From assembly GCA_911728435.2 (NCBI GenBank), contig OU452199.1, positions 15,882,860 through 15,946,859 of the forward strand: 64,000 nt of DNA, read 5' to 3'. Below, one piece after another: positions 11,290 to 22,004 of this stretch. The position numbers and the translations under genes were made by a program. This DNA is from Apoderus coryli (Eukaryota; Arthropoda; Insecta; Coleoptera; Attelabidae). Each line of letters begins with the position of its first letter. Positions within the stretch are counted from its first letter, which is position 1. The notes below the pieces were generated by a model that worked only from the letters and a program-made list of their open reading frames with translations, was not told where the DNA came from and ran no database searches.

Positions 11290-11610
11290 ATATGCACTTC
11301 ATATACGGTCGTGTAAACGGCAGCCCGTCGACTTTATGCGCAAGCGTTACGAATCGAAGAATTCGATCGAGATGGCCCTCAATGTTGGCCTCCTCGATCT
11401 CCAAATTTAAATCCTTTAGTTTTTTGTACGTGGGGTTACCTAAAAGACTTGTGTACAACAACCCAGATGTAGAAGACTTACGACAGCGCATAATTACGTC
11501 ATGTAATGTAATAAAAAATAATCCTGCATACCTTAACGCGTTAGTCATCGTTAATGCATGTATCACATCGCAGGAAAGACATTTTCACGATACTAGACTC
11601 AGGGTGATCT
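11290..11610 (+). pseudogene. Second DD41D-type transposase fragment
   Basis: An adjacent but distinct copy of a related transposase tail. One frame gives DRDGPQCWPPRSPNLNPLVF, then CTWGYLKDL. The next frame continues VYNNPDVEDLRQRI, then a tail that ends near RHF. The order matches W..RDGP..WPPRSPDLNPLDFFLWGYLK..VY..P....LR.RI in this family. The third catalytic Asp (LDF) is Val here (LVF), and the flanking PDLNP Asp is Asn. At least one frameshift separates the two parts. No inverted repeats were found. Confidence 0.65.
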
Positions 11611-11612
11611 GA

Positions 11613-12343
11613 TTCCGACACCTCAAGCGACGTACCACGATCATGCTCCGTCTTAAGGGATATGTACATTTCCGCAACTGTCACGCAGGGGTCTCCTACT
11701 AAACGAACCGTTTGCCCCTGCGAGGCCAACACGAGTCGAGAGGGCTTTCGTAGCTCTACGTAGCGAGCCAATAGTTTTCAAAATATTTTGAAAACAAATG
11801 ATTTTATCGAAATTTTATAAGAGTTAAAAAATAATCAAAAATACATAGTAACCTATAAAAACTTAGTTTAAAAGTCATTGGCGTACTTAATAAAAACTTG
11901 GGGGGTCAATGGGAACTGAACATACCGTATTTTGGCTATTAAGAAATTATTTTTTGTGTTGCTTTTTGTCAAGAAGTAGCTCTTTATGCTGAAGCAACAC
12001 ACTAAATTTGAATCCAATATCTCAATAAATACTAGAATTATTTAAAAATGTTGGTTTTAAATTTTCAACTTTGACGCCCTGTATATCGAACATGGAGGGC
12101 TAAAATGAAAAATGACATCTTAAAACTCATGTTATTTTTGCTCAAGGAATCTGTGGTTAACGGACACCCTGTATATTCTAAACTTTAATTATATCGAACC
12201 GTTAACTTTCCGTGAACCTAAACAAGCCAAAGAAAAATTATGTTTCTTTACATAACAGATGGTGTATATGCAAGTGGCGACAATGAAATGTATAATATTT
12301 TACAGTATAATCGGTATTGATCTATTTTTTGTTTCATTTTCAG
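11613..12343. other. No gene; intron-like, with two mariner-end motifs
   Basis: It holds CGCCCTGTATA near 12074 and GGACACCCTGTATA near 12161. Both look like right-hand Tc1/mariner ends in the same orientation, so they do not pair into one element. A GC-richer patch at 11600-11770 has no recognised content. Confidence 0.4.
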
Positions 12344-12390
12344 ATAAACTCGGATTTCAACCACCTTATGGAGGGCTGGACAATGGCATG
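12344..12390 (+). CDS. Candidate 47-bp internal exon of a host gene
   Basis: This is the best host-gene signal in the window. A pyrimidine-rich acceptor (TTTTTTGTTTCATTTTCAG) ends at 12343, and a strong donor, GTAAGT, begins at 12391. The 47 bp between are visibly less AT-rich than the flanks. Two of three frames are open: one gives KLGFQPPYGGLDNGM with a split codon at the 5' end, the other INSDFNHLMEGWTMA. The first looks more like structured or linker protein, but I cannot name the gene. A 47-bp exon is not a multiple of three, so skipping it would shift the frame. If real, the surrounding transposon-rich DNA is intron sequence of a long gene. No neighbouring exon was recognised here. Confidence 0.4.
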
Positions 12391-13202
12391 GTAAGTGGAT
12401 TATTATTATAACATGTATTTCATAATATAAAATAGAGATTATTGATAATTATAACATTTGTAAATTGTAAGTTGAAGATTTATTTTTTTAATGTTGTGTG
12501 TGTGTCCCAAATAACCTAAAACTATCAAAGTTGTTTTTTTAAATGGAATCTCCTGTATATTATTGCACTTTTAGATCCTCTGAGCAAATTAAGTGTCTGT
12601 TTCATTAAGGTTTATAATACCTAAACCTTAAGATTTTTTAAATAAATTGAATTTTCTCAAAATCTAACCTAATTTTAATCTTTCAAATACTTAGGAAGTA
12701 TTTAAGTCATGCTGACGAAATTAACTCTAAAGTGTAATAATAGACCATATTTGGTATTCCAATTGCAATAAACTTTCAATCTTATACAGGATGTCCAAAA
12801 ATTAAAACTACTCAAATAAGAACTTTAAGTTACTATAACCTCATTAATTTAAATGGAACGTCACATTTCTGAACTTACCTAGCAATGTACTTAATAATTA
12901 CCTGTCGAACGGTATAAGGGTATATATAGCTAAGTCTGCGCGTTTTGGCAGAAAACGCCAAATAATTGTTTTGTACACCATTTGGTGTTTTTTAAATGAA
13001 CGTTTTAATGTATCTAGTAGGCTATGGAATCAGAAATGTCAAATGGTCTACAATTATAAAAGTCATTATGAATTATTCTTAATTATGCATAAACAGCATT
13101 AATGATATTAAAATAGCACACATAAATTTATACCAAAATATTCATAACATGTGTTCGAAATTTAAATTTAAAAAAAAAAAATTAAAAATAAAAAAAAAAA
13201 AA

Positions 13203-13804
13203 AATTAAATTTAAATACTTGGGCATGTGGTTATCTGAAGACTGGACCTCTGATATCGAGGTCAAGAGTCGCATCGAACAAGCCCGACAAGCATTCCTAA
13301 GACTGAGGAGAGTATTTAGGTGATCGGACTTCGATCTTGGTCTGAGGTTGAGATTCTTAAAGTGCTATGTGTGGTCAGTACTTCTCTACGGGATGGAAGG
13401 TTGGACTCTTAAAGTCAACAACATTAACAAATTGGAAGCGTTCGAGATGTGGCTTTACCGCAGAATGCTCAAGATACCTTGGACTGCAAGAATAACAAAC
13501 GTAGAAGTTCTGTCCAACATCAACAAAGAACGTGAACTGTTAACCACCATAAAAAAGAGAAAGACTTCATATCTGGGGCACGTCATGAGGAACAAGAAGT
13601 ATGAGTATTTACAGTTGTTGATCGAGGGTAAGATAGAGGGCCGTAGAGGGATAGGAAGGAAGAAATTGTCATGGTTGCGGATCATAAGACAGTGGACAGG
13701 AATAAATGACATACAGACCCTAATTCACACCGCAAGAGATAGAGAGGAGATGGAAAATGTGATCGCAAACATCCATTAGTGGATAGCATCCGAAGAAGAA
13801 GAAG
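13203..13804 (+). mobile_element. 5'-truncated RTE-like LINE insertion
   Basis: About 600 bp of a non-LTR retrotransposon, 3' end to the right. It finishes with a GAAGAAGAAGAAG microsatellite tail at about 13791-13804, shortly after the stop codon, as is common for RTE/BovB-like insect LINEs. The upstream boundary is blurred by an A-rich tract at 13167-13206. It lies inside the DD41D element, next to the transposase 3' end, so it inserted after that element did. Confidence 0.75.
13207..13779 (+). pseudogene. LINE reverse transcriptase C-terminus
   Basis: The frame opens with KFKYLGMWLSEDW, the conserved F.YLG block just past the palm of the reverse transcriptase. It then gives RIEQARQAFLRLRRVFR before an in-frame TGA at 13321. 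It continues LRFLKCYVWSVLLYGMEGWT, then the LEAFEMWLYRRMLKI block, KRKTSYLGHVMR, EGRRGIGRKKLSWL and RQWTG, and stops at 13777-13779. This is the usual C-terminal region of the insect RTE-like ORF2, whose product nicks target DNA and copies the element's RNA in the nucleus. The endonuclease and the catalytic YADD part are missing by 5' truncation. The stop (probably from CGA) adds a second defect. Confidence 0.85.
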
Positions 13805-13807
13805 TTC

Positions 13808-14531
13808 GAAATGTCCGTCCATTTCGAAACACTTCGATATTCTTTTTTGAAAACTACGGCTAGCTCTGGTCAACATTTGTGGGTTACCTAACAGTTTGAA
13901 AAGCATATCTTATGCGTATTTTCATATCGTGTGGTGTTGTTGGAGGCGTCTTGTAGACAAATTCTTTCACGTATCCCCATAAAAAGAAATCCGCAGCAGT
14001 TAAATCAGTTGATATGGGAGGTCAATTTTTTTTTCAATCCACCTGTTTTGGGTTGTTAGTATCCAAAAATTGCCGAACCTCTAGAGGTTCGGCCTCAGTA
14101 TCATCTAGATGATAAGGGGGCAGAGCTCCATCTAGTTGAAACCACATGGTTGTTCTCCTGTTTAAAGGAATTTCTTCTAACAGTACATGAAATTGGTGTA
14201 GCAGAAAATCGAGTACCATCATACCATTTGACGATCCTTGAAAAAAATAGGGTCCTATGAAATATCGGCCCAATGTTCCACCCCACACATTAATGGATCA
14301 CCTATTTGGATTGCTGATGGTTCTGTACTCATGGGGAATCGAGTCAGAATAATAATGGTCGTTGTGTCTGTTCACGAGGCCATTCTTGTGAAATGTATAT
14401 TCGTCACTAAATAATACATTATCAAAAAATGTTTCATTTGCTGCCACTTAATCGAACAGCCACATGCAAAATTCAATTCTATTGTCAAAATAATTTCCAT
14501 ACAGCTCTTGACAAAGCTGAATTTTATAAGC
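13808..14531 (-). pseudogene. DD41D-type transposase, degenerate
   Basis: Read on the minus strand from about 14531 it gives FCMWLFD, then a stop, then NVLFSDEYTFHKNGLVNRHN, SINVWGGTLGRYFIGPYFFQ, DFLLHQFHVLLEEIPLNRR, and MWFQLDGALPPYH. After frameshifts it reads LTAADFFLWGYVKEFVYKTP. The first catalytic Asp (FSDE), the second (QLDGA) and the third (AADFFLWG) are all present, but the WPPRSPDL block is damaged and the reading frame is broken in several places. The N-terminal DNA-binding region is not readable. It is the gene of the element at 12787-14898 and is not functional. Confidence 0.75.
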
Positions 14532-15303
14532 ATGAAATCTATGTTTTTTTTTTAGTAAATAATCTTCATTAACAAAGCAACACCAAAACTAACAATTGTA
14601 AATCAATAACATTAGTGAAGCATGAACAGCAAATTATGATAGATAAAATAATTTATTTGACATTTCTGATTCCATAACCTACTAGATACATTAAAACGTT
14701 TATTTAAAAAACACCAAATGGTATACAAATCAATTATTTGGCGTTTTGACTTAGCTATAGTACACCCTAATACCATTCGACAGGTAATTAGTAAATACAT
14801 TGCTAGGTAAATTCAGAAATATGACGTTCCATTTAAATTAATGAGGTTATAGCAACTTAAAGTTCTTATTTGAGTAGTGTTAATTTTTGGACACCCTATA
14901 TAATATTGCAAGTTTATTGCAATTGGAATACCAAATATGATCTATTATTACACTTTAGAGTCAATTTCGTCAACATGACTTAAATACTTCCTAAGTATTT
15001 GAAAGATGAAAATTAGATTAGATTTTGAGAAAATTCAATTTATTTAAAAAATCTTAAGGTTTAGGTATTATAAACTTTAATCAAACAGACACTTAATTTG
15101 ATCAGAGGATCTAAAAGTGCAATAATATACAGGGGATTCCATATAAAAAAAACACAACTTTTATACTTTTAGGTTATTTGGATAATATGAACCCAATTTT
15201 AAAAAGTACCCATAGTAGATGCACACACGTCCAACAAATGAAACTTTTTGAAAGTCACGTAGTTTCGCCACAATATTCCGCGCCATAAAGCGTGAATAAC
15301 CCT

Positions 15304-15512
15304 GTATAATAATAATAATAATATATTTAAAACAATAATAAAGCCTCCCGCCAGGGAATTCGGGCGTATCTAGTGTTGGCAATAGGATATATTGGAGTTA
15401 CTTCCCATCCGGCCATCGTTTGTTAACTTTGTTTCACCGGGTGTGAGCAGGCAATATGCTGCTCACACTAGATGTCGCCAAAACCATCTTGTTGTCAATA
15501 ATATGAGCTATA
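15304..15512 (-). repeat. LINE 3'-end-type dispersed repeat, copy 2, with ATA tail
   Basis: On the minus strand it runs TTTTGGCGACATCTAGTG, GAAACAAAGTTAACAAACGATG, TCCTATTGCCAACACTAGAT, CCCGAATTCCCTGGCGGG, AGGCTTTATTATTG, then a TAT-trinucleotide tail (15304-15322 on the plus strand). The order and the microsatellite tail suggest the 3' untranslated end of a LINE. No coding part is left. Confidence 0.6.
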
Positions 15513-16698
15513 AACCAGCTTTATTCTCTGTAACCATATTCAATTCGATTTAAAAAGATCCGAACCATTTAATAAATCAAATTTATTTTAACATTTCATA
15601 AATTATATGTTCAATGATAAAATAACTTAATAATTAAAAACGAATTATGATTGCCGGTATTTCATTAAACCGAATCGCTTTTGCATTTATTTAATCGTTT
15701 ACTATTCAATAAAAAGTAAAGATGCGATAACCCTAGTTAAATCTCATGTTTTAATATTTTCTTTGTATGTTAACAATAATATTATTGCATTAGTTATTAG
15801 TATTAATGATGAAATTATACGTTCTCACATTTAAATTAATTTGTGCCAGATAGCATTAATCACAACAATAATATAACATGTATTATGTATATACCGGGTG
15901 TTGCTTTTATCAACTACGTAAATGCGGAAATCGTATAAATTGCATGATTCTTATATCTCTTTGGTTATCCACAAGTGCGAACTTTACTATTAGGGTAAAT
16001 ATACAAGGTTAAATTAAAACTAGTGGTTTAAGGTTTAGAGAATAATTATTTAAATAAAAATAAAAACCCTACCTATATTAGATTTGTGTTTGTTAAAACA
16101 TGAAATTCTCGATGATCATTGTCAAATCACTATTTAATATTTTGCGAAAGTTTCAGCATTGTATTAGGGCATCCTAAGGACGCTACTAGTCTAGTCTTTA
16201 TAATCTTAATTTAAAATATATAAATTTAACGATTCTACCGGGGCTATCCGTTCCCATGCCTCTTTACATTAGAAATGGGCATCGAATGCAGCGTTTTTTT
16301 GATTTCTTCCTCATATATAAGACCTATAATAAATCATGCCTGCCAAAGGAAGCCGACAGTAATAAAAATAACTACAGTGACTGGAAAAAGTTGGGTTGAT
16401 GATTAGAGTTTGCAAATACTTATAATATGAATGAAACAAATAATTTTTGGCAACGTGTTATATGCCATATGGTATGGCGAAGAGTTGATGTGGAATTTAA
16501 ACAAGAAAATTTGTGTCCGACAGTAAAACACGGTGGCATAATATTGTAACCATGATTTGTTCAATAGTTTTTCTTAGATTCATAAAATGAAAGAAAATCT
16601 ATCAAATTACATAATAATTTTGAATAATACCTCAAGTGGATGAAAGTTTGCAGTCACTGTATCAGACATCGCCGGTATTAGGTTGCAATGTAGTTATA
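15513..16698. other. No gene recognised
   Basis: AT-rich. A TACCGGGTGTTGC motif near 15892 resembles a mariner end without a partner. Confidence 0.45.
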
Positions 16699-16700
16699 TA

Positions 16701-18787
16701 CAGGGTGGTCCAACGAAAAGTTTGCACCTAGCTTTTCTCTTTTTTTTGTAGTCGAATGCGAAAATGCTCGGACACGTCGATTTTGCTTTTGAGGGGGACA
16801 CATTTTAAACATATTTTTCGATCTGCGCCTTTAACCCCCTAGCGGGGGTGAGTAACAACCCTAAAATTTTAAATGGAAAGAGGGGTCTAATGACATATCA
16901 TTTGAAAGGACACAAAATTGTCTTTCTAATGATACCCTATTTATCGAATTTTACTAAAACAGTTAATACGAAAACGACTTTAAAGACATTAAGCCGATAA
17001 TTTTGGTATTAATGAGAAATACAAATAAGTTTTAATTATTACGACTGAAAACAACTACAATCATTTCTAAATTATTTACTTTGAAGAAAAACGGGATTTC
17101 AAAAACACTATCTTATTTATCAGAACTAAATTCCTCACTAATCGTTTGCGTTTTTTGTTGAAATAAAAACTGCAGATACGTGTAGGAAAAGAATTTACAC
17201 CGTTTATTTTAGTCTTTTCATTGATTCAGTTTGGTTGCTTCTCAAGTTATTTTACTTTTACCGTACAAAATGATTTATTCCATTCTAGAACGAGTTGAAA
17301 TTGTTAAACTTTATTTTCAAAATAATAGTAGTGCTAGACTTACGGCTCGCTTATTTAATGAGAGACATCCCGATAAAAATGTGAATGATGTGTACGTTGG
17401 CAACTTAGTTAAAAAGTTTGTAGATACCGGATCTGTCTGTAATGTAAAACACCAGCCGCAGAAACCGATCAGAAATGAAGCTGTGGAAGTCGCTGTTTTA
17501 GGGCATGTTGAAATGGATCATAGTCAAAGTACCCGTCAACTAGCTGAAGCCTCAGGTGTCTCCCGTTCGTCCATAATACGAATTTTAAAAGCGTACAAAT
17601 TTCATCCGTACAAAATCAAATTAGTACAGGAACTAAATGAGGATGATCCTGATAGAAGGCTGCAATTTTGTGAAGCAATGAGCCAGCGTTTAATTGAAGA
17701 TCCGCAATTATTATTTAACATTTGTTTTTCCGACGAATGCACATTTTATTTGAATGGAGCTGTAAATAGGCACAATTGCCGTTACTGGGATGACAGTAAC
17801 CCACATTTATTCCGTGAGGTTCATACCCAGTATCCTCAAAAAATAAACGTCTGGTGTGGCATATTAGGAAATCATATTATATGACCACTTTTTATTCCTG
17901 GAAATTTAACTGGTGAAGTGTACCTAAACATGCTTGAAGACACAATTGATCCTTTAATAACACAAATAATAGAAGATGACCAAAATCATACTGCTGATCG
18001 GCTTTATTTCCAGCAAGATGGAGCACCTCCGCACTATGTGGCTCCTGTAAGACAGTTCTTAGATGACCGGTTCCCTGGACGGTGGATTGGAAGGAGGGGC
18101 CCAATTGAATGGCCTGCCAGGTCACCGGATTTATCGCCTTTAGACTTTTTTCTTTGGGGGCACTTAAAAAATAAATGTTTTGCCACGAAGCCCGAGTCCA
18201 TAGAAGATCTTCGCCAACGCATTACAGAAGAGTGCAGAAACATAACACCTGATATGCTACAAAATGTTAGAAATAGATTTGAACAAAATCTGTATTATTG
18301 TATGGAATCAAATGGGTCTCATTTTCAACATTTGTTAATGTAACGTTTTAATAAATCAATTTAACAGCTTGTTTACTTTTTTTACAAAGCAATGTTAAAA
18401 CTAACAAACATTGGAATGTACTAACGATTGCAGGTGTTTTCACTCGCAATAATTAAAACTTATTTGTATTTCTCATTAATACCAAAATTATCGGCTTAAT
18501 GTCTTTAAAGTCGTTTTCGTATTAACTGTTTTAGTAAAATTCGACAAATAGGGTATCATTAGAAAGACAATTTTGTGTCCTTTCAAATGATATGTCATTA
18601 GACCCCTCTTTCCATTTAAAATTTTAGGGTTGTTACTCACCCCCGCTAGGGGGTTAAAGGCGCAGATCGAAAAATATGTTTAAAATGTGTCCCCCTCAAA
18701 AGCAAAATCGACGTGTCCGAGCATTTTCGCATTCGACTACAAAAAAAAGAGAAAAGCTAGGTGCAAACTTTTCGTTGGACCACCCTG
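16701..18787 (+). mobile_element. Young DD41D element with 340-bp near-identical terminal repeats
   Basis: A 2087-bp element with TA on both sides (16699-16700 and 18788-18789). The ends are CAGGGTGGTCCAACGAAAAG and its exact inverse. The terminal inverted repeats are 340 bp (16701-17040 and 18448-18787). Reading them side by side I find about one difference (TTATCGAAT against TTGTCGAAT). It contains one gene on the plus strand, from just inside the left repeat to just before the right repeat. Near-identity of the arms points to recent insertion, or to gene conversion between them. Confidence 0.9.
17270..18343 (+). pseudogene. DD41D transposase with one premature stop
   Basis: The start ATG at 17270-17272 gives MIYSILERVEIVKLYFQNN. 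About 357 codons follow to the stop at 18341-18343. A helix-turn-helix lies at about residues 1-60 (SARLTARLFNERHP) and a second at about 95-125 (STRQLAEASGVSRSSIIRIL). Catalytic motifs: CFSDECTF, QQDGAPPHY, and WPARSPDLSPLDFFLWG. I count 41 residues between the second and third Asp, as in the rosa-like DD41D group of Tc1/mariner. The single visible lesion is an in-frame TGA at 17882-17884, between GNHII and PLFIPGN, where related proteins have Gly (GGA to TGA would do it). The rest of the frame is open and in phase. It acts, when intact, by binding the terminal repeats and moving the element into TA. Non-functional unless the stop is read through or is a sequencing error. Confidence 0.9.
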
Positions 18788-18789
18788 TA

Positions 18790-19765
18790 TACAGACAGTT
18801 GTACACGGCAGTATACCAGTGACACGAGCGGAACACGTTAGTTTTCGGTTTGAGGGGGAATTATTTTGAGACAAGTGGAAGTATATAATATAATATTTGT
18901 TTTTAAAAATATTTAAAAAAAAACAGTTAACATTTAACATTAATTGTTAATACATAAAGGATTTTTAAAATATTGTAGGGCATGTATTGTTATGAAAAGT
19001 TAAAAGGGTGCGCCTATGGACGGCTGAGGTCGGTATTGGCATTACAAAGGGATATCGAGTTGTGGTTTTTTATAATATCATTTTAAATTAAGATTAGAAA
19101 TACTATACATTTAACTTAAATTATTCAGAAAACAAACAAATCTGCAGGGTGTTAGAGAATGTTGTGAGGATAATTTTACTAGCAGGTTCTGTATTTAAAA
19201 GTATTAAAAAAAGTTTATATAAACATGAGACCCCGTTGTCATGATGATGTATAAACTTTTCTATCTTTAATAGTTTATTTTACATTATTAATCAAAAACC
19301 CGTTGAGATATTGCGACGGGATTTAGTACACGCAAATGTATCAATAAAGGTCATATTTACATGCACAAAATAGCTTTTTAAAGAACTTATCAGTGGCGTA
19401 CCTACGTGCCACATTAATTCTTGTACTTTTTTTTCAGACAAAAAATAGTCAGTACAGTAATAAGCCATCCCCGGAATCATTAATTCATTTTTGGGAATAT
19501 TTGAGGTCTTTGGCATATTGTTTCACTACCATTAGTAACGCGTTTCACTAATGTGGCTTCATTCGCTATGGGAGTCGAATAAATCAGATGTTTTAGATGA
19601 TTCCAGCGGCAGAAATCCCAGGGATTTATGTCAGGTTTTTGGGTTGGGCTGACCAATCCAATTTCCTTCTAACGTATATCGCTTCGACTAAATTGCTGCA
19701 TGTACCAATAAAAGGGACAGCTTCAAGTAGGTCGTGTAAATGCTCCTGTAAACTATGTGGATTTT
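18790..19765. other. No gene recognised
   Basis: AT-rich spacer. CAGGGTGTTAGAG near 19145 resembles a mariner end, with no partner found. Confidence 0.45.
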
Positions 19766-20039
19766 CTTATTCTTTTCTTTTCTTGGGATTTAAGGTTCTT
19801 ATAAGCGATTTTTTTTCCTTTTGAAATATGTTTATTTCATGTCAAGGTACAACGATGTTTCGGCATCTATCTTCAGATCCATCGAACATCATGATGAGCA
19901 CACTACAAGTAAATAAAGGAGATGTACCTGAAGAAGGCGAATAAGCCCAAACGTTGTACCTTGACATGAAATAAACATATTTCAATAGGAAAAAAAATCG
20001 CTTATAAGAACCTTAAATCCCAAGAAAAGAAAAGAATAA
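19766..20039. repeat. Inverted pair of Penelope-type terminal sequences (88-bp stem)
   Basis: The left arm 19766-19854 and right arm 19952-20039 are nearly perfect inverted copies, separated by about 97 bp. Reading outward from the loop, each arm gives GTTGTACCTTGACATGAAAT, then AAACATATTTCAA, then CGCTTATAAGAACC. Each arm is preceded on its loop side by a CTGAAGA ... AAAC motif (see hammerhead-like entry). This is the arrangement expected of two Penelope-like element ends joined head to head. Confidence 0.75.
19857..19952. ncRNA. Two hammerhead-ribozyme-like cores, head to head (degenerate)
   Basis: Minus strand 19876-19857: CTGAAGA, then TAGATGCC, then GAAAC. Plus strand 19928-19952: CTGAAGA, then AGGCGAATAAGCC, then CAAAC where GAAAC is expected. 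CTGANGA, a short stem and GAAAC is the hammerhead core, and such cores are known in the terminal regions of Penelope-like retroelements. The left copy has lost half of stem II and the right copy has the G of GAAA changed to C, so neither is likely to be an active ribozyme. Confidence 0.45.
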
Positions 20040-22004
20040 AAAAATTGTAACAAGGTTCAAGAAAAATACAATACTAAAAATGTGGATTTTCAAAACATTT
20101 GCGTGTATATAATGTCATTTCACTATCCCAAAGTGTTTTCGATTAATGTAAATTAAACTATTTATCATAGACAAGTTTAAACACCCTCGTGAAAGTGGCG
20201 CATTCGCATTTTAGGACCAATGTTTATATTTTTCATATTTTTTTTTATGTATTGAGTCGGCCCTTGAATTATCCTGTATGAAAAATAAAATCAACAAATT
20301 TAGTAAAACAATACAGAACAATATAGAATACAATATTATTGTGGTAAAATTTAATTGATTTCATGCAGTAATGCATTTGGGTTTAGAAAAAAGAACATAA
20401 TATGTATTTTTAGTTTTTTTTTAATTGTATTTAAACCATCTTAAAAATTTTATTCTAAATTAATTTAATTGTTTTATTATTCGCTTTACTGTTTTTTTTT
20501 ACTTTATTTTTTATATGATTTGTTTTCTAACGTTTCTAACGAATGTAAAATTCTGAGGATGGCCTAAATAGTGTTTGCCTTATTTTTATTTATCTGCCAC
20601 ACAATCAAAAAATATTCCTTAACTTTTATTTCGATTTGCCACAGTAATTTCTCTACACAATCAATGTTTGAATAATAATAAACATGTTATTTGCAGTCAT
20701 ATATCAAGAAAAATTACAATGGATAACCTGTAAACATAATAACAAACGCAATAATAATTACAAGAAGCCAAAAATAACTGCGAAAAGGGCTAGAAGGCAG
20801 TAAAACGGATTTTGATATTCTAACCCTTATGCAAAAATTAACAATTTATACTACATCTATAAAATTTCCCGATAACTTACGATTAACAAAATTAATTTGA
20901 ACAATAATTAATGCAAAAAAAGAAAAACAAGAAAAACAAAATAAAATTAAATTCGAAATCGTGGTAAGAAAATTAAACCTTGCTGCATATATCTATACAT
21001 ATTTAATTATATTGGAATATTGATTTTGTGGAGATCGACTTTTTCTTTGACTCCTGAAATCAAAATACGCAACTCCTTATTTTTTTGTTTTACTTTTTTT
21101 GTGTTGAATCGGAACATTATTGTGCATTTTCTTGCAGTTATGCGGGTTGTGTCTTAGTTTTTATACTGAATTTATATATCCAGCTTTATTCCTTGTTGAC
21201 TTATGTAGACAGCAAATCTTGTGGAAATAAATATTTTAAGAAAAAAAATTAGTCGTTAGAAAGTTGTGCCTTTCCCTATTTGCTATTATTGCATTATTCA
21301 ACATTATCGATTAATTAATATAAGTACCATTTACCGAATTAATATTATTTATTGTTCTATATTTAACAAAATATATGTGCATTAAAAAAACAATACTAGA
21401 ACTGTTTCCTGTTATTATTGCAAAATATATTGTTACTGTTGAAATTAGCCAACAAACACTAGTAGTATTTGATATATTTAGTTGACTGCATATACCTACG
21501 AGTTTATTGTACAACCTAAATATCTAATATCAGCTTTTATCATAATCAATTATATTAATTGGGCTTTTATTCCGGACAATAAAAACCTAAAGTAAATGTA
21601 ATAATATTAATAGATTAGTTGAACTCAATGTAATTATTAAAAATAGTCACATGTATTAATCATGAGTCATTTGCGGGACATATTAATTTCTTTTTTTAGT
21701 TCGTTTTAATTATATGCCGACATACTCATTATTATGGGGTTATTATGTAAAAGGAGCGGACATAGTTTTTTGGCTTGTTCATACACCTATGTAATGTGAT
21801 AATGAGGTGTTGGATATAATTGTTGAGGAAACTATACCTCTTATATGTGTTTAAATTAAATTGGTCAAGGTACTTAATGATAATAATAAACGGACACTAT
21901 TTTAAACTCGGCTAAAGCTGTTTACTTAACCGAATATATGTAAACAAACACAAATTACATAAAGTCAGGTACATTACAATTTACTTATATCAATGAGTAT
22001 CATT
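20040..22004. other. No gene recognised
   Basis: About 2 kb of very AT-rich DNA without a coding frame, inverted repeat or RNA gene I can support. Confidence 0.5.

Larger units (their letters stand above)
12787..14898 (-). mobile_element. Decayed DD41D element with about 250-bp terminal repeats
   Basis: Bounded by TA at 12785-12786 and 14899-14900. The ends are CAGGATGTCC (left) and GGACACCCTA (right, inverted TAGGGTGTCC). The terminal repeats are about 250 bp, far longer than classical mariner ends. The transposase gene is on the minus strand. The element has been interrupted by an RTE-like LINE fragment in the stretch between the left repeat and the transposase 3' end. Taking out the LINE leaves about 1.5 kb. 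Confidence 0.75.
12507..15182. repeat. Composite inverted repeat, arms about 530 bp
   Basis: The left arm (12507-13044) and right arm (14655-15182) are inverted copies at roughly 93-95 per cent identity by eye. The inner half of each arm is the terminal repeat of a DD41D-type element (12787-13044 and 14655-14898). The outer half (12507-12786 and 14899-15182) is different sequence that lies outside the element's TA target but is nevertheless an inverted repeat. With the element removed, the two outer halves would meet at one TA, as a palindrome of about 560 bp with no loop. Confidence 0.8.

Noticed and set aside
11600..11770. GC-richer patch considered as a tRNA gene
   Set aside because: No cloverleaf, no A-box/B-box pair and no anticodon stem could be drawn.
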